A stretch of DNA of 64,000 nucleotides. It comes from Nageia nagi. Lineage: Eukaryota > Pinophyta. Below the pieces are notes generated by a model. The model had not been told where the DNA came from. It saw nothing but the letters and a program-made list of their open reading frames with translations, and made no database searches. The DNA is taken from positions 11,842,001 to 11,906,000 of the forward strand of contig JBITNC010000002.1 in assembly GCA_050084985.1 (NCBI GenBank). Reading direction: 5' to 3'. Position 1 is the stretch's first letter; every line of letters begins with the position of its first letter. A program made the translations under genes and the position numbers. Positions 21,701 through 36,700 of the stretch are shown one piece after another.

Positions 21701-24700
21701 GGAAGTTAATTAGTGTCCTCCCTCTGTTATCCGTCCAACCATCGGACATGATCGTGCAACCCTTCTTATGCCACAACTTCTTTTGCTCATCAACAATGAC
21801 GTCCACATCCTTAATTGTGTTCTCAAGTAGTGTCCCATGCAAATCATGTGCTGTGGGGGGTCTACACCCAACTCCAACAATAGTCAGGGCGGTCACCATG
21901 GCAACAAAAAATGGTGAATCAACAATATTGAAAGGTAAGTTGCAATAGTACCAGAAATTGGCAATAGCCTTATTGGCCTCTGCATGCATATTTTTGTTCC
22001 ACCCCATACCTTCCAGTGTTGGCTGCCCACTTGAACATTTCGTGGCACAAAAAAAGATTCTATGGATGGTGTGCTAGAACACTGCCCAACCCCAACAAAA
22101 TTAGGCCCAATAGTAGTAGCTTGTGCACCAATAATAGAAGGTGGGCTGTTGAGTGCTTGACCCTTTGCATGTTTTTGGGCAGCTCTTTCTTGCTTCCTCT
22201 CAAAAAAAGTCTCCAGGATGGTATTCATTTGGTGCTGCACTTTAGGGGGCACTTGAGGGAAAACCTCACATCTCTCCTAGAAATGCAGGCTGGATGATAT
22301 TTCACACAGCTTATCCCATCGCGTATCTCCTTCTCACAATAGTTGCAATGAATGACACCCTCTACTTGCTTTACATGTTTCCATCTTGCATCCCTGTTAC
22401 CAATTTGTCCCATTTTCCATGGACTGAAATAAACAGAAAAATAAATGAAAAAAATTTATTTGTTAGTTGTTACCAAACTTTAAAATTTAAATGCTTCATA
22501 TTTATCATACACCAGATCAACTTTCATTGTAAGTGTAAAGCATACTCTCCTTAGTATTTAAAAAAATATTTAATAAACTAGTCTAGCCTTAGATTTCTGA
22601 TACACCAAATCAACATATGTTGCAAGTGTAGAGCATACTCTCCTTAGCATTTAAAAAAAAATTAATAAACCAATCTAACCTCAGATTTCTAATACACCAG
22701 ATCAACATATGTTGCAAGTGTAGAGCATACTCTCTTCAGCAGACTTTAATGGTTGCAAAAGTAAAAAGGTTCATTCATTTTAATATTTCAACAACATTCT
22801 TGTAAAGGTCTGAAAAAAAAACAAACCTGAGTTGTAGCTACCTAGAGATGGTTGGGTTGAAGACTGTTAACAACAGACTGTTGAAGATTCTTGCACTCTC
22901 CTCTCCTTGCTTTACGCCTTCGAATACTGCTCTAGACTGGGAAATGAATTTGTGTTTTGTTGAGTGACCCCGCCTCGAATTTATAGAACTTTTTTGCGAT
23001 TTTCCTGCTTTTTTTCGATTTTCTGTTTCCCGCCAATTTTTTGGCTCGAGATGCATGATTTTGAAGATTAATCGTTGGCCATATGTTGGATCAAAAATTG
23101 GTCAAACTCGGTCAAGAATCGGATATTCATCTCATGCAATTTCTGACAAGTTTTTTGCCAACATTTGTTTAGGCCTAAAATGCCAATAATTGGTGATTAA
23201 TCCAATTACTTGCCGAGTTTTAAAACACTGTTTCAGATTGCAGCAGCTTGAAGAGACATTTGCCCATACTTGGAGACATCCATTTCACATTTCTTGGCTT
23301 GGAAACCCTCTTGAAGGGTGCGCCCAGCCCTAGACACCTGGTTTGGCATATTTGGATACATTTTTTAGCATCTTGGATGCCCTAGAACATTTCACCACTG
23401 TTAGTATATGTTGATGATGACATTTGTATGATTTTGGTGAACATATGTGTACATTTTCGTGGTTGAATTGCCCTGTTCTATGGCTGCATTTTCTGTTACC
23501 ATTTCATAATTGTTTTGTGAATTTGAATTCCAATTTCTGAGATAAATTGCAGATCTGAATGTGCATGGTTAAATATGATTTTGTGATCTAGAAATTGCTA
23601 TAATTTTGATTTGGGATATTTCAGTAACCTATGAATCGATGGAGGCTCTAACTAAGCCAAGATCCTGAAGGTCTAGTTCTCAGTTTTGCATCTTGCCCTC
23701 TAAATATTGTGGAGAAAGACCTGCAGGTGGCTAGTTTGGGCATTAAAGTCCCCTAATAACAACACCTCTTTGTAGTTGCATGCCTGAAGATGTTCTCGTA
23801 ACGGTTTCCACCAATGTGGATAGCAAAGTTCGACATGGTTGAGGGGAAGTAGTAGATGGTAATGAAGATGTCCTTAAGTGGTAGGTGATGTTGGACTTTA
23901 ATCCACAAAAATCTGGAGTGGAGATATGAAGTTATAAGTGTCATTGAGCCCTTGAATCTATCTTGAATAAGTGTAGCAACTCCTCCTGACTCCCTCTAAC
24001 ACCTCTAGAACGACATGTAGTTTGCAAACAGCTGGACCACCAAAAGTAGCTAGTGATAGATGGTAAGGCCTGCTTGGGGCTCTCGTGTGTGTGACACACG
24101 AGTGTAATATCATGTCCTGTAATCACTTCTACAAGGGAGAAGAAAGGTCAATGAAATCATAACTGAACAGGAAGACCTAAAAGAAGCCTTTTATAGTAAC
24201 TACTTCTTTTGTTCAAACTTCAAAGAACATATATGCAATCTCATTGATTCACCTTTGGAAGAAATGATTCATAAGATGGTAAAAAAAGAAACAATGCTAC
24301 TAGAATACAACATGTTGAAATATGGAAAGGGCATGCACATATCCAAAAAAGATAAGATCACACCAATAGTTGAACAAGACGCAGTCAAAACATACAGCCC
24401 AATAGTTGTGGCAAATACAAAATAGGTACAAACATTACACAAAAGACCTCACAAAAAATAGACTCATTTTCAAGAAAGTCTTAGCTCAATGTTGGAAACC
24501 TTGATAAAAGGAAAAGTAATTGAGCTACCTCAAAAAAGAGAACATCATTTTTCTAATGGTGTGCCAAAAGGTTACAGACTTGATAAGTTTTGCAAAAACC
24601 ACCAAAATATAGGACAGACCACAAAAATGCAGAAAATTAAGAGATGTTGTGTAGGATTTGATAGATCAAAATATAATTAAGTTTGACAATGGCTGTTAGC

Positions 24701-27700
24701 CTACACAACAGTCACCCAGCAGCACTAGTCCAATTACAAAATCAGAAAGCGGGAATCTTCAGAAACCTGTTACCATAGCAAGTTATGAATCATGTAGTTG
24801 TCGGATTCACTGAAACAATATCAGAAGTAAATACATAATCATACTTCAAAGATAACAATCACCAAAAGCAGTTCTCAAACTCAGAAATCAGTAATGCCCA
24901 AAATGTGGGCATTTTGGGACCCCTCTCCTAGAAAATGGGAGTTCTAGGACATGCCTGCCCAAAACACAGACATTCTAGCCCATCACCCAAAATCAGCTAT
25001 AGACAGTCTAAGAAAGTTGGATTCACAGTCCCTGTCAAAATGTTCCATAGACAAACAATATTAGACTGTATAACTTGGATAACTCCATAGATGGCTTTCC
25101 TCTAATTGGGGGTTAAAATTCAGGTCACTGCTCTTTGTAAATTTGTCATTTTACACTTGGTTTTCTGTATCTTCCTCCCTCCATGCTTTTCTTCCTTTTT
25201 TGCTTATATCCTCTCAGAGATTTCTGATATTTCTTTATTTTTTCTAGGTGTGATTTTAACTGTAGAAACAAAAACAATAAGTTTGGCAAGTTTTTTCACA
25301 TTTTAAATTAGCATATGTCAGAAAATTGCAAATGTTTCACATTTTAAATTAGCATTGTGCTTAACCAAGGTATGTTCCAAATTTCCAACAACATTTTCCG
25401 TTATGCATTTAAATAAGAATCATAATTTGTATTAATTGTTCATAAAAATAAGTACATCTTAAATGTTACAGCAGATAATATATCAACCCTTGTTTTCTCC
25501 ACTTCCCTCCATCAAGTGATCCCTAGTTTGTACTCTCCCACAGATGGATAGTGTAAAATCTCAAATAATTCTACAGTGCAAATATTAGCCAACCAACAAA
25601 CTATGCCCCAAGGCATGCCACCAACTGCTCTAGGGCATCAAACAAGTAACATAATAAGCCAAAAACCCCAACATTGCACTTCCTTAGCCAAAAAACACCT
25701 CAAATGCTCAATGTTACACTAGGACATCCACAATTCATGCAAAACACACCATAAATGACCCCAGAAACATGATGTCACACCAAGAGAAAGCAAGATATCA
25801 TTAAACGCACATCACAATGAGGCAAAAAATGGAGATTAAGTGCACCAAGGCTCAATTAATGGAGAAAGAGTGAGTACAAGCAATACTAGGCCCTCAAGGG
25901 CTCAACATTGGTCTCCAATGAGACAACTAGGGCACACCAATGTGCAAATATGATCAATGATGAAGATATGTTGTAGAACAACCACACTCTACCAGATCTA
26001 TGGAAACCTCACTGAAGGGCTTCCTCACAAGCTAGCTCTCGGTGAATAGAACAAGTGCGATTCCAGAATGCCACTGGATGGATTCAAAGATGTTGAACGC
26101 TATGGACGCCTCAGGGTAGGGCAACCTCACAGCACGAACAATCACCTCAACAGCTAGTCAGAAGGTGTTACAAGCCTCCTGGACTCTCCTTGGTCTACAC
26201 GCCCATGGGTGCTTGACACCGCCAAGTCTTTGGTTACTCCAAAGAGAAGAAGGGGTTTCTATATCAAAACCAAAATATTCCTGCAATGATGCTCCAATGC
26301 CTTATATAACATTCCCTGGATTTGGATCTCACCTAGAAGTCATCACCCAACCTCCCAAATCCAACGTTAGCCTCTTAGAGGCTCCCAAATGTCCAACGTG
26401 TGTGTCTAGGAGTGATACATGCTCAACGTGGGTGTCTAGACGTCTTACATGCTCAACGTGGGTGTTTAGGGTCTTACATGCCAACGTGGGTGCCTTGGTG
26501 TCATCCATGCTCACGTGGGTGCCTTGGTGTCATGTGTGGGTGTCTTGGTGTCATCATGGGCCAACATGGAGGTCTAGGAGTCTCTCCAAGGGTTGCGCAA
26601 GCGTAATAATGCTCCCCAAGTCCAACATTGGGGTTATAGGTGACTATCCAGGCTAATGTGCCATCCTAGATGCTATAAAGACTTGGGATTCCCACAAGCA
26701 ATCTTTAGGATCTCCAAGTGTACAACTAACAATAAAACAATCAATCTTTAGGATCTCCAAGTGTACAAATAACAATAAAACAACTCATCCTATGCTTGGG
26801 AGGAAAACATCCCACTTTGGGGTTCACAATGTGGGTCCAATGGACCATTACTTTTCTATCCCAAGTAACTAATAATGCAAAAACAAAATATTTACAAAAG
26901 GAACACCTAGGATCCCAAATTCACTTATTTTTGTTCAAAAAGGGATGTTACAGATAGTTATTGAGTTGAGGTATTCATTATACAACCCAAGGACATTTCC
27001 CACTTAAATGTCCCTCGAGTGCCCTAAGAGAAGTCGATACTATGTTTCCCCTTGTAGTAGGCCAGCTTACTCTTTGCTTGAGTGAGCTCGGTTGAGTGGC
27101 TACCACTCCTCACTTTCTCTGCCCAAAAAGCCACCTATAGGTCTCCTAATCGGGTCATACTCACCCCTCACTTTCTCTATCCAAAAACCCAACTATAGGT
27201 CTTCCAAAAAGCACAATGTCTAAATATTGAGTCTTCTTATCATTCTTAACCTACTCTTCCTCAATGTAATCTTGTACTATTCCACTAGATCCTTCACCTC
27301 CCTTAGGCATATCTACCCATAATTAGCCTCTATCATAGGATCACCCTTATAGTACCCTATCAGAAGTGGACTAGATGTCAACCACCACTTTGTGTAAGCC
27401 TCCATACATCCAATATCCCTAGGATCCTCATCCATCTCTGTAGGTGAACCGAAATCTAATTCCTTCCAATCCAAGGTCCAAGTGACACAGTAGACATTCT
27501 ATGCTTTCTTTTCTCTTTCTCTCTAAAATTGCAAATAACTAGATGAATGTCTCTTCTTATGGTTTGCTCTTCTTTTATAATTATTTTCCCTTTTATTTTA
27601 ATATTTAAATGTCATTTTAACTAGTTCATATCATTTAACATTGCGATATGCACATTTAAATATCAATTTGAAAAAGAAAACACTTAAGTCCCAAAATGCC

Positions 27701-30700
27701 AGTGTTTTGATTTGGAAGTGCTCAATCGCCAACATTTTGGCTTCTAAGCACTTTTGGGCTGTTTGCACCTTGATTTTGCATGAATTAGCATTGACGAAAT
27801 CTATCCTTCTATTAAAAGAATCCATGCATGATCATCTTCAAATCCAATTGTAATAACATTTTGGCTTCACATGTATCGACAAATAGCATCTTTCTATCTT
27901 AATTTTCAACCATGTAGAATAATCAATTGAACATCTACAACCAAAATATGATCAAACTGCCCTACGCAAGGGGTAGTTCAAACTTCAAACTATCTAGCAA
28001 ATATCAACATTGGCTTCATCCCTAGAATTTCTCAATTATCACTATCTAAATCATCATCTAAATTTTCATTATCTTAAGTATCAAATAGGTCTCTATCTCA
28101 GTACAAACAACAAGCTCTCCACATAAAAAGGAAAATCAATTTCAGCACATTCATTTTATTCATTTGACATTTTCCTTTGAACTCCATGTTCAGCATAGGT
28201 GTTCACATACAACCCAAATCAAAAGGGGCACTCAATTCATTTGCTTTGCTCTAAAAGAATATGTTGATCCAAGCTCTCGCCTGTCCTTCTCAACCTTTGC
28301 ATCAAGGACAAGTCTCCAGCCAAATTATGATATGTTTAATCATTCTATGATTTCAAAACTCATTTTCTTTCTATATAACAAAATCCAAAGATTAAACACA
28401 CAATTCAAATAAACCAAATCTGACAATACACACGCTCAATTTAAGACAAACTTCCAACGTGCAGAAACAAGAAGCCAAACATTTGTATTTCAGAAAATTG
28501 ACTGACACTATCAGCACATACTTAAATGGTCGAAATCGATGACGTCCTGTTCCTGTAATACGCAATGGACCTTCTGGCTCATCTTCGCACTTGTCCATTT
28601 GATTGAAGCACTGTGCAAGGTAAGAACCTTGTTGAGCTGCAACCTAAAAACAGATCATGAAAATTATAAAGTTGATAAGGAAAATAAAGAAAATGTGGGT
28701 TTCCATTTAAAGGCACAAAAGAAAGAAATCGATTGTGTTGGAGAACAGTCTTCACGTTCCACTAATACAGACTGATGCTGTTCAATGTCAACAAAGTTAG
28801 TGCACACATGATACTTGATGTTGGCATGCAATCCAGATAGAAGTAATGGTGTTTGTGGTTGAACTATCATTGTGCAGCATAATGCAAATTGAAATAATTG
28901 TACACAGAACGGAAGGGAATTTGAGAAAGTTGTATTAGAGTTCGTCTCACCCTTACCTCGTGCATCATCTTGAGCAGTATTAGTCGAATCTGATTTTTTC
29001 CAATTTATGTGTCTCAAATATATTTTAATGTTCCTATTACATTTTATGCATGGGACCGAAGCTGTAATATACCAAAGACATTTTAAGGCCCATAAAATTT
29101 ACAAATATTGTGTTTGAGTCAAGTTGAGGATACATTAGAGCAAGACTTGTTCAGATTAAAGAAGACAACAAAAGAAGTGATCAAGTGTAGGATTGAAGTC
29201 TTAGAAATACCAATTACAAAAAAAATAGCAGCAGAAACAACAAATGATGTAGAAAGGGCACAACTCCAAAGTTTCATTATTTCCTTTATTAAAATGTAAA
29301 CCACCAATCAATAATAATAAAGCAAATGAAAGTTGAATGTCAATAGACATATTAGGACAGTTTCCTGAACAATGAAGTGCTATTAAGCATTAATATTCTT
29401 TGGGATAAACTATACGTCCTAATGCATTCAGAACCACACAAAACATACTGTGGTTTTTTGCAACACTCTACCTAATGATCTGCATTAAACTCTCAGTTTG
29501 ATTCTGAAGTATGCAAATTTTCCTTTTTCCTAAAACTTGGTTGTAATATCTGCCAACTGCTCTATTGTTGTAATGTAAAGTAAATCAAGTCTGTACTTTA
29601 AATTTTCTCCCAGATAGAATGATGAACATTAATACATTTGTTCTAGAAGGAAGGGCCTGATTCTTTTCTATCTTCAGCATATTTTGGTTATCACAATTAA
29701 TATTGATCACAGCTCCTTGCTGAAGACCAATCTTTTTGTGTTATCTCCTAAGCCAAATGATGTAGGCATCCATTTTGTCATCTACTGTAAATAGCATTAT
29801 ATTTTATTCATAAAAGTGTACTTAAGAGGGTACTTAATGATGGTAGAGAATTCAGTCCCACAACTGCTGCATTTAACTGTCAATGGGTTATTGATCTGTA
29901 ACATCCCTAAAGATTCCTCAGAACTTATCCACAACAAAATAAGCTTTGTTCATGAATAAATGGTTTCAAGGGGATCTAATGCACCATGTTTCTATTACTT
30001 TGAAAACTCTATGGGTTAGATACAGCATGAGAAGGGTATATAGCTTGTAACTATGTAATTGATATTGATAATTGTTCAATTGCCTGAATCACCCTAACCA
30101 TGTAACCGACTGATATCTACTCAACAATGTAACCACATAATCAAATGATCTTTAATTTATTTACCCTTGTTCCCCTTAAAGCCCAAATGGATACAACATC
30201 AAGTTCATTTCTGAATATGATAAACTTGTTATGACCAAGTGATTTGGGGAAGATGTCATTAGTATGACATGGGTAACATAGTATTAAAGAAAGAAATCTC
30301 TTCCTCATCAATAAATTGGAAAATGTAGCAGTGATGTAGGTAAAATTGAATTGTGGGTTACATGAACTATAACTATATAATTAGTAACTATATAACTCAT
30401 AGTGATAAATAAGATAATAATATTAATGTCCATGGATGATCAAAAAGGTCAAAGAGACTCGGAAATACAGCCAAAGAAATAAACAATTACTAGATAAAAA
30501 GACCCTTGACAAGAAAGCTAACTATAACCAACAAAAGGGTAAATAGGTAAGATGAGAAAAAAAATCCCAAACCATGTTCCTAAAATTACAAAAGTGAAAG
30601 GGAAGAGCCATGTAGGAGAAGTGAATGGAAGAGAAGCAAAAGAGGAGTGCATCAAGAAGATGTGTGCTGTCAGAAACCTGCTGTCATAAACCTGGAGTGT

Positions 30701-33700
30701 AGTGTAGATCTGGAGAACCATCAACTATGACGTCAGCTACCATGAAAGACCTTGTGCAAGAATTGAGAATGACAGGGGGATAGAGCCCCCAAAAGTTGTC
30801 AGTTGAACTGCTCCTAATGTCCAAGGATGAAGGACTACTATTGTAATAAGAGATTCCTTACATTGTCTCAACGACAAATGCAAGGAGGAGCCCTGCTCTT
30901 GATCGAGAACATATTTGTGACATTTGGGGTGGGAAGGCGGTTAGGGGACCTAGGCAGTAGCACATGGTGAAGAGCACCGACATACTGATCTATCACTATT
31001 TGTGTGGGAATTGGAAGTGTCTAGAGGGTGTTTAACACTCCCAATAGAAGTAATGAGTTGTAACAAGTAATTAACTTGGTAGCTATGGAGGTTGTGGGGA
31101 TCTCTTATAGAGATCTATGCCTAAGAGAGATCGCCTCTCAAATGTAAAAGGTCAAGCACTGTTGATCAAGATATAAGAAGAAGGTGGAGAGATAGTTGTC
31201 GGAGTCTCTAAATTAGTAGTAGAACCTCCATTGAATCTTGTTGTAGACATGGCATCTAAAATAAAGTGGTCCTTGACTCCACTTCCCGGTCGGAGTAGAG
31301 ACGATGAACATGGTCCTCATGTGAAATATGGTGATCAAATTTGATATGAAATTGGTGGGAATGTACTTTAAACTAACCAAGAGGGCTCCTCAAGCCATGT
31401 ATCCAATGATACTAAAGATAGATAGGCCAACAAATGGTATCATCAATTACCTGAAGAAAGTGCTCTACATAAAACACTAGCTTGGGGCTTAATGGTAAAG
31501 AACAAGAAGTCCAAGTGACTAGAGTGTACTGCCAATAAATATTAGCACGAACCAACCTATGAGCACTCTCCTTCGAAGGACGAGGTCGAAGGGTGGCAAG
31601 CAAAGAGTGCCTAATGAGAGGAAATTGATCGATGGAAAGACCAATAGATTGGAGGAGCAAACATGTCTAGGAGAACCAACAACATCAATGTTTGGAGAAG
31701 CATGAAGAGGCGTTTTCCTTTAAGCAGCAACGAACTAAAAATAGATGTGAAAACATTGGCATTGGAGAATGTATCTTTCAAAGGATATCCTAAAAACAAA
31801 TATGAAAAAATTGGCATTCCAAGATAGAAAGCTAAGCATAACCCTTGCAGAGATTTGATTGAGAGGCGGGTCTCAAACTAAAAGGTACAAAAAATAGAAC
31901 CCCCAAAAGTGTAGGAAGTGATGATCTCCACAAGTTCCACATTGTAGAAAAATTGAAACTCAAAGGTAAAATCTTTGTAAATATTAAAAATCGTGGCCTT
32001 CATTTTACAAAGGTTAACTAAGAATTGTTGAATATTGCAAAAACAAGCAAGAGCAATCCAATGGTATCTATAGATCATTGTCAAAGTGAGAGACGAGAAT
32101 CGTATTGTCAACAAAAAGAAGAATAGCAATCAACATATGATGAAGAAAACAATTGTCACTGGCATAAATGTAGTGCCGAAGAAAATCCTTAAGCTCGTCA
32201 ATATAGATACCAAAAAGGGCCACTAAGAGGGGACAACCCTATTTGACTGCAATGGTACTCTTAATAGATTCAAAGATGCCATGAGGAGTGCGGCATTGGC
32301 CAACTAGTGTCCCATATAACATTGTGATACCTAGGACAAGGGAATCAAAGATACCAATGTCATGAAGCTCTTAGAGAAGAAGATATCTCAATTACCTAAC
32401 ATGAATTAGTTTTCTATCCACACAATGCTCTTGCCAACAAAAAGGAAAGAAAGTTCAATTAAAACAAAATGAATTATAGTAGCAAAATCTTACACAACAC
32501 CAAAATAGAAGTAACTAAACAAAAAGGGTTTGTTTCTATTATACAATTCCCAACATACAAAGTGCAATGTTTCAATGGAAAAGAGTTGGTATTCACAACT
32601 CAACAACTAGTGTTGATGCCCATTATTGAGCACTTTGCACAAAATTCACTCTTGCCAATCTACATTTGTAGTGTGTAGAATGCCTTATGCAATAGCGACA
32701 TTAACCTTATAAAGAGTTGAGTGATTCTTGGGCTGCATGTTTCTTGACCTTTCATCTTTTGTGGCCTTACAACAAGTTGAGTGAGGCATTAGCCAAGTGG
32801 GTTTATGCCAAGAATCATCCATGTACAAGTTTGGTCTAGGAGGTCAGTTGGCATCACAAACCTAGTTTCAACATTCCAAACCCAACATCTACCTCCAATG
32901 GTTGGGTAACTACACACATGACAAATTAACCTTCCCTGCTGGGAGTGAGGCTTTTAGTCCCCAAAAATATCAAGAAGAGATAACATGAAGGTCTTGGGTC
33001 TTTACCCACTCAATGGGCAACCATTTGAATTGCTTTGGTAGTTTATGATTGAGAAAAACCTCTTAGCACTCTATTCCTTGCCTTTGCCACCCTAATTTTT
33101 TGTCAAAACTATCTTTCTTCATCTCCCTTATGATGTCAAGATCCAAATGATCCACTCTTGGCAACATTGAAGTCCTCCCCTTTTAGCCAACAAGGATACT
33201 TCAAAGTTCAAACAACCTTACAATTTCCACATTTATCACTAAGTACATCTGCATGTACTTAGGAGTTTGATCTTCTTGCACATTCCCCATAGCCTCTCTT
33301 TACCTAGGTGCAACCACACCAAATCTCCATCTTGGAACTTATAAGTTGTCTTGTGTTGGTCATGTCTCCTTTTATTTTTGTTGAACCATCTTGAACCTTT
33401 CTCAATGCATTAACAAGTTAGTTGAATCTTCTAAATGAACTTGAGGGTCTTGTTTTCATATGTTGGGCCAACACCTTCACCTACACCAAATTGCTAAATG
33501 CCACATCGAAGTGTCATTGTCAAAGAAACTAATTACATGCGTCAAAATGTGAACCCATTTCCCTATTTGTAGCAATATTGCATATTGGTTATGCTCTTGT
33601 CTCAATAACTGAACCAAAATGTAGTTGACTACCTTTGTTTGTCAATTTATTTGTGGCTGGAAAGCAATTGATTTGCTCATCTTGGTGTCCATCTTCGACA

Positions 33701-36700
33701 AAGTACATGAGAACTTAGTCAAGAAATTAGTCTCTGTCATTGATGTCATCAATAGGCAATCATTTACACTCTTGGTAGTCAAAAAACCAGTAATGAAGTT
33801 CATCGAGACACTCCCTCTAGGTTGGCTTGTAAGTTGTATAAAGTTGTACAAGCCCAACTTTTTATGTCATGATCTTGTAATGCAATACATCTTGGAGCTA
33901 TGAACAAATATGGCAATATCACTCCATATATTTAGCCAATAAGTATAATATTGCAGACGTGCCACATTCTTGAAGAATGGACTTCTCTCAATAGGACTAG
34001 TCAAGTGTCTCCCTTTGGGTTGCATAGTTGGCCTTGTCTATACACCAAGCCATCCTCCAACTGAAAATATTTCACAAAGGAAGAGTATACTTTTGCTTAG
34101 AGTGCTTGAAACTTTTCCCCAGATTCAAAGTCTCACTCATATTCTACATTGTATTTTTCCATAAGAAACAATCCAACCTCAAGACCATAGATGCAACCTT
34201 CATGGGTGTGCAAGACAACCAAATGATTGTCTTGGATCTCTTATACATGATTTGGATGTTGGATTATTATAGGAAGCCTATGCATTTGAGTGGCTCATGC
34301 TCTATTGGAATAATCCTTTCCTACGTGACATGTATTGCTTCCAATTCTTGTTGCTCATGGATAGTTCATGGTTGACCCACTGAATACCTCATAATTATAG
34401 AAAATCAACCTTTTTCCTTGCATTATAAAAACACCCATGGCTTGGCCTAAGCAATATGTTTCATTTTCAAATGGTTGCTCGATTCAAACAATGCCAACAT
34501 GGGTACCTATTCTTGCTATCTCTTCTTTGTTGGGCTTATCAAGCAAGCCATTAAAAAACTTTGCACCAATAAAGCTACAAATTTGGATGGGTTATAAGAG
34601 GAATTCTTGAAGCATGGTATATTGACTTACTTATTATACCTCTTACCAATCTCTTCAACCCCAAAATCTACTAAAGTTTCCCTAACTCTTGGACTAAGCA
34701 TATCATTCACCTTGTCCATAAAACAAGAGATCCCCACAAACCCAACAATTATAGAACCATCATGATTGGACATGTCTTTGCTAAACATTATGCCATAGCA
34801 TTAGACTTGCTTCTTTCACACAAGTGGCAAAAGAGAAGGCCGTCAAGGTGATGGCGTACTTGAGATGACGGTGGCTAGTTTTACACTCAGCATCAAACCA
34901 TTGGTTCATCGGGGAATGCCCATGATGTCAGGAGCGAGCTGGGGGGTAGATGGCGTAAGGGAAAATCTGTAAGGTTGTGGAGCGAAGAGTCTCGGAAAGG
35001 GAAAGCGCCTGATCATCGATAGAGGTGAAAGAGTGCATGTGGGGAAGTTTTTATTTTAGGACGAGGCTAAATGAGGGGGAAAGGTCTCAATCAAAGTGGA
35101 TGATTATATGAGGGGGCCATGGGATGGGATGGTGGGTCAAAGGGGGAGGGGTAGGAGGAGAATCCAAGAGAGAGGGTTAGGTGGGCATGGTCAACGAGTG
35201 GGAGACAAGGGGTGACAACAAAAGTTTGATAGTGGGGGACAAGCGAAGGGATAGCAAGGATGTAGATGACGACACTAGATCCACTCGCATGAGGAAAACA
35301 AGTGTGGTGTCAGGAGTGGGGGAACTGAGCAATGCCATTCATGATGACGAGGTTGTGGGTCTCACTAAGCTCAAAAAGGAATCTCCCATAAGCTGAAGTA
35401 GGCAAAGTATCATCAGATGCTTGTTGGAGCTCACCTTCATGCTCCAAGGCACGGAGGTGAAGAGGGACAACTCACTCTTCATAATACTGTGTCTGAAGAC
35501 TCCCTTTCCTACCATTAAATTCACTTGCCAATATGATATCCTCCTGCATCGAGTATCTAGAAATCTCAAGGAAAAGATCCAAGAATGGAGATTACCCATC
35601 TCCATGTAAGGCTTAACACCATGATGTTAGTGGAATATAGCACCTTGCTAAGTATATCCTCCGAAGTTGTGGAGGTCTCTCAATGGAAATCTAAATGTAG
35701 CATGCGTGGGTGTTGATGCCTTCGACCCTCAACCTGGGAAACAAACAATCGCTCACAAAGAAGGCTACACCCCTAATGCCACGTTCACAGCTACCTACTT
35801 TGGTGGAGTGCCTAAAAGCAAAGATCCAAGTGTAGCTTGTGAAGAAGGGATGCCAAAAAAATTGGACTGCAGAACTTTCCAATGTGAACAAGCAGTCTCT
35901 GGAGGGTGTGTGGAACTGGGCGAGGCTGCAAGAGACTGTGAACAGGTCATCGCCAGATTGGGAGCCTGAAGGCAGACTTGCTTGGATGAAATTTGGGAGA
36001 AGCCCAATGGTGGTACATGTTGAGTAGCCTACAATAAACTACTCTAATCCGCTTGTACACAACAACAATCAAAAAATGTCTTGCACAGAACCCACATTAA
36101 GCATTGGTCAGGAGACAAGCCCACAAGATATGCAAGCGGAGAGCAATAGAATCCTGAAGAGCACCAAGAACCACCTCTCAAATCACAGAGGCTAGGTGAA
36201 GACATTCGTGCAAAGCTGGGCAAAGGTGATCATGAAGCAAGTCCTCAAGCGAGCACCCACTCACAAGAGACATGATTACTGGGCGAGGGTGAGGGGGGGG
36301 GGGGGAGTTGGGAATGCAAGGCGGAGGGGGAGTCGAGGATGTTGGGCAGAGGGGGCATCAAGGATTCTAGGCGAAGGGGGAGAGTCATGATTGTTGGGCA
36401 AAGGGAGAGTCGAGAATGCAGGGTGAAGGGGGGGGGGCTGGTAAAAATGTGCAACAAAGGTGAGAGAAAAGGATTAAAGAACATAGATCTTTGACTTTGG
36501 ACTGATCCTTGATATTGTGTTTGTACTAATCCATAAATGCTTTGACAAGAGCTTTGAATGAATCCATGGATCCGAGTAGCATATTGTAGAACCATTGGCT
36601 GGCATCTCCCTTGAGACTCCTTGGTAAGAACTTGGTCATCAACTTTTCTTCATATCCCAATTTTAGTAAGCACTCTTGAAAGTTGATGAGATGTTGTTTG

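Larger units (their letters stand above)
19629..23230 (-). mobile_element. hAT DNA transposon, near full length
   Basis: The ends are CAAAGTTCAAAATTACGG (left) and, read inward from the right, CAGTGTTTTAAAACTCGG, 11 of 18 positions matching. Flanking 8-bp sequences TTTCATAT (19621-19628) and TTTCAGAT (23231-23238) match at 7 of 8, the duplication length of hAT elements. The interior encodes a decayed hAT transposase on the minus strand. Three units of a 92 to 93-bp repeat (from 22508, 22601 and 22693) lie in its 5' region. Confidence 0.87.

Noticed and set aside
24082-24103. Short palindrome CTCGTGTGT / ACACACGAG
   Set aside because: A GT-rich stretch inside the LINE endonuclease remnant; no context for a functional hairpin.
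35667-35969. 100-codon plus-strand frame
   Set aside because: No recognisable domain, no splice or start context, and overlapping frames are open on the other strand.
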